A DNA stretch of 64,000 nt from Ziziphus jujuba (lineage: Eukaryota; Streptophyta; Magnoliopsida; Rosales; Rhamnaceae). The notes below the pieces were generated by a model. The model was given only the letters and a program-made list of their open reading frames with translations, did no database searches and had not been told where the DNA came from. Both the position numbers and the translations under genes were made by a program. Positions 33,816 through 44,318 of the stretch are shown piece after piece. Positions within the stretch are counted from its first letter, which is position 1, and every line of letters begins with the position of its first letter. The DNA lies in NCBI RefSeq assembly GCF_031755915.1, contig NC_083387.1, positions 16,823,001-16,887,000 on the forward strand, written 5' to 3'.

Positions 33816-36204
33816 ATGGCCGAAGCTAGTGATTCGACAGTAAATGTTAATCCATCTTTAATTGGAAGCACTCCACATGATAAGGATCAAGCATCATCAA
33901 CATCTTTTAGCAATAGTTCGACTCCAATTAGTACTCCTCAAGAAACACCTAGTCAAGAAGACCAAACTCCAATAGAGGTATGTGATGAGGATAATAGTCA
34001 AGTAAGTGGAAAAAGAAAATTGATTTCGGGTGTGTGGAATCATTTTAAAAAGGTAAAGATAGATGGGGTGGATAAGGCTGTATGTAATTATTGCAGTAAG
34101 AAACTAGGAGGAGAGAGTAGAAATGGAACAAGATATTTACATGATCATTTTAAAATGTGTCCTCTTCAAACACAAAAGGATATTAGGCAATCATTATTGA
34201 ATCCTACAAAAGATGCCGGTGGGAAAGTTAAAGTTAGCACATACACTTTTGACCAAGAAAGTTCTAGAAAAGAACTTGCAAACATGATAGTTTTGCATGA
34301 GTATCCTCTTTCAATAGTTGAGCATTATGGATTTAGGAAGTTTATGAATACGGTTCAACCATTGTTTAAAGTAGTTTCTCGTAACACAATTAGGAGTGAT
34401 ATCGTTAAATTATATGATTACGAGAAATCCAAAACAATGAAATTGTTAGAGAAGAATTGTGGTAAAGTTGCAATTACTATGGATATGTGGACATCAAATC
34501 AAAATAGAGGTTTCATGGCTATTACGGCACATTTCATTGATGATAATTGGACACTTCAAAGTTGAATTATAAGGTACTTTATAAGTTTATATATTAAATT
34601 TCATATTTATTAGATTATTTTAAATATACAAGTCAAATTAGTTTAGTTTATCATAATTATTTATTATTATTGTTTGTAGGTTTGTATATGTGCCTTGTCC
34701 ACATACTTCCGAGGCTCTTTGTAATGTTTTTATGGATTGCATATTGAATTGGAATATAGATGGTAAACTTTCTACTTTGACCTTAGACAATTGTAGCACA
34801 AATGATGCTTTGGTCAATCTTCTTCTGGATAAGTTTCCTAGTTCTTCACTTTTGTTAAGTGGTCCATCACATATATTGAATTTGATTGTGAAAGATGGTT
34901 TGGAAATAATTTGTGGAAGTATTGAAAAAATTCGTGAAAGTGTTTATTTTTGGACATCAACACAAAAAAGAGTGAAAAAATTCTTAGAATGTGTTCGTCA
35001 ATTGAAAATTTCTTATGATAAGAAGTTGGTATTTTATTGTAAAACTAGGTGGAATTCTACATATTTGATGCTTGCTACTACTTTAAAATATAAGACTGTT
35101 TTTCCTCATTTGAAATAATGAGAGTCACTATATAAATGTTTGCCTAGTGATCAAGATTGGGATTTAGCCAAGGAGATTTGTAAAAGGCTAGAGTTGTTTT
35201 ATGAAGTAACTGAAATATTTTCGAGAACAAAATATCCTCCAGCTAATATTTTTTTTTCCACACATTTGTGAGATTAGGATGTTAATTTGTGATTAGCTAA
35301 CATCTTCATGTGAGGAAGTTAGATTGATGGCCTCGGGTATGATATCTAAATTTGAAAAATATTGGAGTGAAACACATGGAATAATGGCTGTAGCAACTTT
35401 TTTAAATCCAAGGTATAAAATGAAAGTGATAGAGTATTATTTTCCTTTGATTTATGGGGACGAAGGTGTGCATAAGATAACTATTGTACGTTAAATTTGC
35501 TATGATTTGGTAAAAGAGTATCAATTAAAGAGCAATTTGAGTGCAAATGTTCCAAATGTTTCTTCCCAACCCAATGTGCTTCTATCTGGAAAAGAAGATC
35601 ATTTGGCAAAATTTGATTTATTTGTTTCTAGTACTACTAATGTTGATCATGTTAAATCTGAACTTGATCATTACTTGGAGGAGTCGGTTTTGCCTAGATC
35701 TGGTGACTTTGATTTATTGGCATGGTGGAAAGTAAATGTAGTGAAGTATCCTATTTTGTATAATATTGTAAGAGATATTTTGGCCATTCCAGTATCTACT
35801 GTTGCATCTGAGTCTGCATTCAGTACCGGTGGAAGATTTGTGAATCCACATCGAGGTAGATTTCATCCTAAAACTTTGGAAGCTTTGATGTGTGCACAAG
35901 ATTGGTTATGGACTAAAGTTAATGGTATGAAAAACTAAATTTTATATTTTTTTGTCTTAAATATTTTTTATATTTATCATTAACTAATTAGTCATATTTT
36001 TGTTAGCTTCATCTTCTTTACCATATGTTGGAGCTTGTTCTTCTACTATGAGTGAGATAGAAATTGATAAGGAGGTAAATTAAATTTATTTATTATAAAA
36101 ATATGTATATTAAATTGTTTAAAAAATTATTGATATTATTTAATACATTTGTTTATTTTTTGTAGCAATCAACTCTTATGGAACATTCTTCTATGGAGAC
36201 TTAA
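33816..36204 (+). pseudogene. hAT transposase pseudogene of element 3 (BED finger, catalytic core, dimerisation domain)
   Basis: Four plausible exons: 33816-34573, 34680-35924, 36007-36074 and 36166-36204, all with GT-AG introns, ending in TAA. The N-terminus is Ser/Thr-rich; a BED finger follows (VWNHFKKVKIDGVDKAVCNY, then C..K and H..C), then the core (VAITMDMWTSNQNRGFMAIT, LTLDNCSTNDALVN, TRWNSTYLML) and the C-terminal hAT dimerisation domain (LLAWWKVNVVKYPILYNIVR, VSTVASESAFSTGGR, ALMCAQDWL). Lesions: TGA at 34563-34565 where family members commonly have Arg (CGA to TGA would be a CpG decay event), TAA-TGA at 35116-35121, a frameshift/stop cluster around 35260-35300, and a TAA near 35494. 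Catalytic and dimerisation blocks are otherwise intact. Confidence 0.9.
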
Positions 36205-36604
36205 GGAAATAAGAAGTAAAATTTTATTTTGTGTGTGTATTTCTATAAACTTTATGTTTATGTATTTGGGCTATATTGCATTTTATTTTTTTAAGGATAT
36301 ATTTTATTATAATTATGAGTTTGCACTTTGATGTATTTTATTGTATTTTTATTTTGGTTCTTGATGTATTTTATTATATTTTTATTGCATTTTAATCACT
36401 TTATTTATATTTTATTCATAAGAAAAAAAAAATATATAAATTTCTAAAAAAAAATCAATTAAAAAAAAAGAGAAAACCGCCCTGCCCGTCCCCACCCCGC
36501 ATTTAAGAAACGGGGAAAACCGCGGGGGTGGGATTGAAATTTCCAAGCGGGGATGGGGACGATATTTTAAAAATCGGTCCCGTCCCGCCCCGTTGACATT
36601 CCTA

Positions 36605-37354
36605 AGCAGATGCATGCTTCATGTTGAAATACTCTAGATGATTTATGGGTGTACAACTATTTTTCCATTCGGAAAGGTGATATCTTATTTCCCTATATGG
36701 TGCAAGAAATCCTTCACTATTAGTGTAACCAGCATCTACTAAGTAATAACAACCTAACACAGAAACATGTCTCCTATTAGTTTATGCAATGTTAATCCAC
36801 TCATTGAAATATTTAAGGATTGTTCTTATCGGTTGGTACTTTTAATCTATTTGGCCTATTTATTGCATCTTGAACTACTCTAAAATCTGAAGCGGAAGCT
36901 TCCCAACTAGGTAATACAAATATGAATTCCATATTCGGGTTACATACACCTAAGACATTTGTGGCTATCTCACCATTTCTTGTTCGATATCTTGCCTTAT
37001 CGATTTCGAATACTTTTACCTTAATATAAATTCCATCTAATGCTCTCAAACAATTCTACCACATAAACAAATTCACTCACGTCAGATAACGTCATTAACC
37101 AAACTAGTCCACAAACGTACCTTAAACATTTTTCATCTATCATCCGAGCAATTATCGGACACAGGTTCAGGATGCCTCAACAAAATCTCATGTAAGCGTA
37201 ACACCCCATTCAATACTGAATTGAAATATCTACTAATTATTTGATCTATAGAATCTAATGATAATTGTACGATTCTCCATTTTGTCCCTTTCAAAGGGGA
37301 TAAGTTGATTAGTAGGATAAGTTTATTCCGTTCTCCATTTTGGTTCCTAAACAA
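36605..37354 (-). pseudogene. HARBI1-like transposase, N-terminal and central part
   Basis: Minus strand, upstream half of the Harbinger DDE transposase: SLDSIDQIISRYFNSVLNGV, LRLHEILLRHPEP, then a Trp-to-stop TGA, an apparent 65 bp GT-AG intron (37120-37056), the first catalytic Asp in NCLRALDGIYIKV, RYRTRNGEIATNVLGVC, FIFVLPSWEAS, and the second Asp in YYLVDAGYTNSEGFLAPYR. It ends at HLEYFNMKHA exactly where the hAT target duplication lies, and continues at 32392 after removal of the hAT element. The helix-turn-helix N-terminus is not clear. Confidence 0.85.
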
Positions 37355-37734
37355 TAGATTGAGACTATAACCTGTCCTGACCTAGCCTATCCTGTGTAAC
37401 AAACATGGCCTTTGGCTGTTGAGCTTCTCTAATATCTGTGGCTAACATGATGGTGTGCAATATTTTAACCAAAAAAAGAAAATGATGATGTGCAATAAAA
37501 CACATTCTTTCTTTGTGGCTGGCTGTTGAGCTTCTCTAATATTTGTGGCTCAAATGTCAACAAAGTGATCAAAACCCTAAAGAAGAAAAGACAAATATTT
37601 AAAATTTTCAAAAAACAAGAAAGAAGTAAAAGCTAAATGTTTTATTTTATTTTTTTATTTTTTTTAATCTTTAATTTAGTTTAAATAAGAAAAGTGTGAA
37701 GAGACATTTCTTTTGGCTAAAAGTGAAGAGACAT

Positions 37735-37844
37735 ATATATATATATTTTTTTTTGCTTGACCCCTATGCCCCCGCCACCCCAGCGACTCGAACTCGTGCT
37801 GGAGCAAGTAGTGGCTGCTCAACCATCAGGCCAGGCCATTTCAT
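37735..37844 (-). mobile_element. tRNA-derived SINE (about 100 bp)
   Basis: Read on the minus strand it has a Pol III box A-like TGGCCTGATGGTTGAGC (37833-37817) and a box B GAGTTCGAGTC (37795-37785), and ends ...GGGGTCAAGC followed by an A tract (T run at 37746-37754). It is flanked by an 18 bp direct repeat with one mismatch, CTAAAAGTGAAGAGACAT (37717-37734) and CTAAAAATGAAGAGACAT (37845-37862), the expected LINE-type target duplication. It has no coding capacity. Confidence 0.8.
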
Positions 37845-37862
37845 CTAAAAATGAAGAGACAT

Positions 37863-39500
37863 TTTGGTTGTGTAAAAAGATATACATTGATATTTATACT
37901 ATTAATACGTGTTGGGTCTAAGGTGAATCTTTTTGCACAAAGTAAATTTCATCGTACACTACATTCTCTTTTGAAATTACCACAAGCCCTTCGATTTTCT
38001 TTTTTTCCCATAATACATTCTCTTATGAAATTACCAAAAGCCCTTTGATTTTCTTTTTTTCCCATCAAGCACTCGATACTATTAAATTACTCTATGCATA
38101 CAAATTGATCTCATGAGAATCTTCTTCAGCATTCACAGTGGAAGAGATAAACCTTGAAAAAAATGGTGAAAATTTTTAACAAAATTTTAGAGAAAGTATT
38201 TAATTTAGAATTTAAAAGATTTTAAAAGTGTTTAAAAATTTAAATGTATTTGATTTAGATTTTAAAAAAGTTTATACAAGTTTAATGATATTTAAGTCAG
38301 ATTTTATAAAAGTTTATTAAAATCTAAGTGTATTTATTTAGAATTTTATAATTTTTTTTTTAAAATTTAGATGTATGCAAAAAGTTATTAATTTTAAAGA
38401 AATTTTATAAAATGATAGATTTTAATGAATTTGAAAAATTTTTAAAAGTAAAATTGTAAATATGAAATACAGTCTCAATTCAAAAATTTTGTTGGATTTT
38501 TATAAATTCTTTATAGAGTTTATGAAATTTCATAACAATTTATCAAATCTTTTAAAATCTATAATTCATTATAAATTTATTAAATAAATATAATACATCT
38601 TTTTAATTTCTACGATGAAGCATTGACGAAGCATTGACGACAATGATTAGATATCTGTCCTCTAGCCTCCAAGTGAGGCCTTGTTATTCATGGCTGCCAC
38701 ACAAATGAAGCTAGCAACTAAGACAAAGTAAAGTGGAAAAGAAAATTGCTTAGACAAATCATGGGGAAAATAACATTTGAAAGGAAATTTTTAGTAAATT
38801 TGCGAAAGAATGCAATAGAAATGGATATTTTGGTCGTGTAGAAAAAAGCTCTCTTGGGTTTTATGACATGCAAGAGTTTGACCAACATGCTTAAGCCCAA
38901 TTCTTGGGAAACTTACTCAATTCCTCCTCTTTTTTTTATTTTTTATTTTTTTCTTTTTTGTGCAATTCCATAGAACTCTTGTCCAAGTATTAAAATATAT
39001 TAGTTTTTACTATAGTTTGATTAATATAAGTGCTTAGTTACAGGAAAAAAAAAATGAAAAAGAAAAAAAGAAAAGAGATTTGAAAGGTATCAACCCTTAT
39101 ATCTATTCATTTTATTATGAACAAAATTAATAAATAAACAAATTTATTTTTCTTTAAAGGTATACAAAATTAGAAGATGTGGTATGAATTGTTTTCCTTT
39201 TTTAGTGAGTGAATTATTTTCTTTAGCACACAATCAAACAAATTCCACATATGTTGCCTGAAAAAAAAAAAAAAAAAAAAAAAGAAAGGAAAGAAAATCA
39301 AACAAATTCCAAAAAAAAAGAAAAAAAAAAGGAGAAAAGACAGAAAGTTATCAACGAGAACTGGAATGGAATGAATATGCAAATGCGGTCAAATTGACCA
39401 TCAGATTCCAAGTGGACCCCATGGACTACCAACCCAAAATCTATAGAGAAAACATTGAGATTTGTTTTTTTCGTTGGTGGAATAAATAAGAAGTCAAAAG
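37863..39500. other. AT-rich intergenic DNA with a 54 bp tandem duplication
   Basis: The duplication is at 37961-38014 and 38015-38067 (ACATTCTCTT, TGAAATTACC, TTTTCTTTTTTTCCCAT). From 38150 to 38600 the sequence is low-complexity A/T with recurring TTTAAAA and AAATTTA words. Poly-A runs at 39260-39330. No gene is seen. Confidence 0.6.
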
Positions 39501-39681
39501 GAGGGAAACCACCCTGGCTTTAGCAGGAGTCTTCTGCTCAATTCCAAGCTGACCCGCATAACCGAACCTTCGCGTCTCCACTATTTAATGCTCAATTACA
39601 TAAATTGGGGTTTGAGTTTTCTGTTTTGTTTTTGGAAGATTTGATTGTTGCAGAGCTGAGCAACCAAGGTTAATTGTCGCC
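39501..39681 (+). promoter_or_regulatory. Core promoter and 5' leader of the ERGIC3-like gene
   Basis: CTATTTAATG at 39581-39590, about 95 bp before the ATG, is a weak TATA-like candidate; a C/T-richer stretch precedes it. The start context GTCGCCATGG is good for plants (purine at -3 is absent, but G at +4 is present). The transcription start cannot be set from sequence alone. Confidence 0.35.
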
Positions 39682-42600
39682 ATGGACGGTGTGCTTAACA
39701 AGCTAAGGAATTTGGATGCCTATCCCAAAATCAATGAAGATTTCTACAGCCGTACACTCTCCGGTGGCGTTATCACTCTCGTCTCCTCCTTCGCCATACT
39801 TTTCCTCTTCCTCTCCGAGTTCAGTATGGCCCTCTCGCTTTCTGTTTGAAGCTTTTTATTATTTATTTATTTACTATTTTTTTTTTTTTCCATCTGATTC
39901 CTGAATTTGACGGTAATGGAATTGGGGTCCTTGCTTTTCAATTGTGTTTGGTCACCAAGAGAGTTTGAGGGAATGGAGGGTAAAGAAAAAAAAGAAATTG
40001 TGACTAGTTTATTTCCAATATGGTCTCTCATTTTCAAAACAAATTATCGGGTTGCGAAGCATCATTTTTTTTTTAATTTATTTTTTTATTTTGATGCTGA
40101 GCTTGTTTGACTCTCATTAAAAAAAAAAAAAAAAAAAAAGCTGATTTTTTTGGTTTTAGAAACTGCTTTGCTGAGGATCCCAAGTGTGAAGAAATATTTT
40201 TGGATCACAAGATAATTTATAGGATTTATAAAGGTAAGATTGGAGTAGATCAATATTATTTTGGACGAGAATCTGATAAATTCTTAGTTTCTAAAAACCA
40301 AGCAGGTGTAGTGTGTGTAGAATTGGGGTTTATGGGCAGGAAAGCTTTACAAATGAAATTGGACTTAAAAATTAGGCTTGTTAACCGCTCATTTTGGTAA
40401 CGAGTTTCGTTCTCTGATTTTCTTTTTTGTTTGAGAGATCAAGCATATATATATATATATATACATATGCGTGTTGTGTGAATGATAAATGAATAATTAC
40501 TATTTGCAATAACCCGAAAAAAAAAAAAAAAGTTTATTCAATGAGCTTCATTTTATAAACTGTTTAAAATAGTTTTCGTTTTGGTGTTTCCACCTTTTTT
40601 TTTTTTTTTTTTTTTTTTTTCCTTTATGGTTATGTGAGTAATGTAACTATGATTTAAAGCATGTGTCAATTATACACAACTAAAGTAAAAGTAAAGTGTT
40701 GTGAGAAAAAATTGAAAACAAAAAAAAACATAATCAGGCACTAATTTAAACACAGTTCAGAAAATAGATGCACGGAGGAGAAGTGCGACAATCTACAAGA
40801 GTTTAATCGAGGCTTTCTATAAGTTATCTAGAAGATAGTTCATGGCATCCAACATTATTCAACGGGAAATCTGAAAGAACTTTTGATATTTTATTTTTCT
40901 CTACTCATTGCCATTCTTGTCTATGCAACATGCATATCACAATGGATGCATTTTGGGCATCCATAGAACAGCTGAATTTGAAAAGTCACTATGGAAAATA
41001 ATAGTCTTTCTGTACTGGTATTATTTGCTAGTTAATTATTGTTAACCAAAAGGTCAAGGAAAAAAACCATCTTTACCACCTTTTGTATGGGGGAAGAGTC
41101 AGACTTTTATTTTGGTACATTAACGTTGGGCTATTTCTGTTACTCATTTTATTGGTCTTTGTTGGAGTGTGAGCATAAAGTCTTCTCATGGAAAAAAGTT
41201 GTGTTAAAAAAAGGTCTCCCCTCAGATTAATATTCTTTTTTTGAATAGTTCTTTAGAGATGAATGCACTGGTTAATTGGACTGGAATAGGACATATAACT
41301 GCAAATTTAAACGGTGACCTGTTTGCATTACACTTTCATCTTTTTCTGGGAATTTTGGGAACTGTAGGTCAATGGGTTGTTACAAGCTGGTTGCAAAGTC
41401 ATGTGCTATGTTTGTTTTGGTATATTTGGTTGGAAAGCAATATTGAACGCAGATGGAAAATTGTGATTTGGCATTTTAGTTGGAATTCTAAAAATTCTTA
41501 TTAACTTGGATGATTAGTTAGCCATCCCCATGTTCATAGCTTTTCTTAGAAAGTTTTTTCTCGTTTCTTTATTCGTATTTGAGTTCCCTTTAGATATTAA
41601 TAAAATTTTCATGAAAATGCTTATATAATAGAAGAACGGTCTTTTCTGTATGCTTTCCCTGGTTCCATTGCTACCAAGGTTTTTCTATGCAATCAACCGG
41701 ATCATATCAGATGTATAGAAAGTAGGCCTACTATGCTATTTATGACTTATGAGAGGGGTGGAAATTTTCTTATTGTGGAGGCGGGTAAGCAGCTCCTTCT
41801 AGGAAAAGAGTGATTTTTTTTTTTTTTTTTTGGGTGTCCCTTTCTTCCTTTCTTATGGCACTTTAAGATGTTTATTAAATTCTGTTAATATATCTTCACA
41901 TTTTTTGAAGATTACAAGTATAACAAGTGGCAGAAAATTTTGAGGATTCATGTATAAGAACTATATCTGAGTATCCATATTTGCGATGTGAAGTACTACC
42001 TGAAAATAGTTTTTTGCCAAATTACTAATGTGTCCTCTCTCTCTCTCTCTCTGATATTTAATTTGCCATTGATTCTCTCTTTTCTCCTGATAATATTTCA
42101 CAATTTCATCTTTTTGGTCATTTTCTTAGCTCTTTCTGTCATGTACTCATGTTGGCTTAAGGGAAAGTATTTTTCAGCAGTAAGTCTAAGAAATCACAAA
42201 CTTTGGCCTTTTTAGAAAGTTATGCTTGTTTGTCAAACATATAAAATTCCTTGGCAATAGATGTGGATAGATGAAGGAATGAAAATTTTCTTTTTAAAAT
42301 GGAAAAGCTAGGGTCATACTCAAAGATGACTACAATGCTGCAAGGTCTTGTTACACTACTAACTTGAGCTATTTTTTGCATTTATCATATTATGCAATCA
42401 ATTTGGTGCTGATTGCATGTCAATTTTCTTCCCTTCATCTATTTATTTATTATTAAGTTGTGTTTCTTTACAGTTATTTTTTGGTTGACTAGATGCTTTT
42501 ATTTATTTTTATATAACTATATAATTTATCTCATGCATGTGAGTGTGTTTACAATTATTCCTTCATCTTGTTTGTCTTTAACAATTAGCAATTTTAAGGG

Positions 42601-44285
42601 CTTTATTCGAAATAAAGGAGAATCAATCCTTTGGAGATACTGGTACCTGTTATATTTTTGGCTTCCTTTTATGTTTGTGCTTTGAAGGAGTTTGAAGATA
42701 TTTGAAGATATTCTTGTATATTTGATTCGTACAAGTTGGAAGGATGTTACTCAGTACTGTTGTTTCAGTTTTCTTGACAGTATTACAGGATTCATTCTCT
42801 TTTATGCAATATTTTAATATTAACAAGGTTTAGAGTTGACTATATAAAAGAGCACTATTGTCTTTGCAGGATTATACCTCCACACTGTTAATGAGACAAA
42901 GCTTTTAGTAGATACTTCAAGAGGGGAAACGCTACGAATCAATGTAATCATTGATTTATATTTTGAAAATAATTTATTCATTTTTTTTTGAAGAATAATG
43001 AAACAGCTGTACAGTATCTAATCACTTTCAGATTTGCATTTGTGATGCTTGCAAGTGATACCATTGATCATTATAATCATTGATTTATTTCTTGAAAGTA
43101 ATTTATTTATTTATTTTTTGTGGAAGATTAATGTAACAGCTCCATATTATCTAATTTTTTCCAATTTTGTTGTGATGGCCTGTTGATACTTATGTGTAAC
43201 ACCTTAAGTTTCAATACTCTCAAAGTTTTCTTCTGATTTTGGAATTACTATATGCGGGTTATCTGTGAAATATAAACTTGCTAATCTGTCAGCCTTTAAA
43301 TTAATAAGTAATTTCAAGTTTAATTGGTAACCTTTTTTGTTTTTTTTTTTTTTGGTTTTGGTAAGTGCAGTTTGATGTCACTTTTCCTGCTATTCGATGT
43401 TCATTACTCAGTCTTGATGCAGCTGATATCAGTGGAGAGCAACACCTTGATATAGTATGTCTGCCATTATTGATTTCTGTTTCTTGATCTCATTTTTCAC
43501 AATATTAATTGCATTTAATTATTTGATTAGTCATTTCAATGTTTTCATATAGCTGAAGACTACTTCCCTTTCACTTTGACACTATTTCTTTCCATTTCTT
43601 GTTTTACTAACATTGTTTAGCTTGCAATTCACCAAAAAAAAAAAAACATTGTTTGACTTGCAGAGACATGATATAGTCAAGAAGAGAATTGATGCTCATG
43701 GTAATTTAATAGAAGCTAAGCAGGATGGAATTGGAGCACCAAAGGTTCGTGTAAAATAATACCGTACAGTTTTTTCTTCAGCAAGCATTTGTTATCCCCT
43801 TGCATGGTTTATTATCTACTTTTCTATCGATATTTTCACTTCTAAGCAGTTTTACTTTCAAATGTATTTTGTCTACCATCCTATCTATATTACGTATTGG
43901 ACATGAATATGTTAAAAAACAGAATAACATGTCTTGCAAATATCAATATGCATAGACTTTATTTTCTGTGTTGCATTTATTTTTTTATTAGGACAGACTT
44001 TAAATTGGAGGATTGGGGATGTTAAACCCAAGTCCTGATTGAACCAGGACAAGGTATCATAGACATGTTGGCCATAGCTACCTGAGCTATCCCTGAGTTG
44101 AATATGCTTTGCATGGTTGCAAGCCTATTTTAATTTATGTTAGCTTTGAACAATTTGGCTATTGTCTTGTGTTATAGAGCATACTACATATATTATGTTA
44201 TTAATATTAGACAAACACTAAGAAGCAGAAAAGTATGTTGTTTGCATGTCAATTTACATTTTGAAGCAGATATTCAACTAAACTT

Positions 44286-44318
<33 letters not shown>

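Larger units (their letters stand above)
32393..36604 (+). mobile_element. hAT element 3 (4.2 kb) inserted in the Harbinger transposase
   Basis: It begins TAGGGATGACAATTTACCCC and ends with the reverse complement of TAGGAATGTCAACGGGGCGG, imperfect terminal inverted repeats. It is flanked by AACAGATG (32385-32392) and AGCAGATG (36605-36612), an 8 bp target duplication with one mismatch, the hAT standard. Both ends are unusually rich in GGGGCGG, CGGGG and CCCCGCC motifs against AT-rich surroundings, as is common for hAT subterminal repeats. The transposase pseudogene is inside on the plus strand, with TA microsatellites at 32540-32558 and 33726-33770. Confidence 0.9.
30305..37410 (-). mobile_element. 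PIF/Harbinger element, interrupted by hAT element 3
   Basis: The coding content defines it: a HARBI1-like transposase split around 32393-36604, the C-terminal part of a Myb/SANT-type ORF1 (31897-31457) and a viroplasmin-domain ORF (31198-30878), all on the minus strand. Without the hAT insert the element would be about 2.9 kb. The terminal repeats are uncertain: GGCCATGTTTGTTA (read on the minus strand from 37410) and CTGTGTTTGGCATA at 30308 are only loosely alike, so both ends are estimates. Confidence 0.6.
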
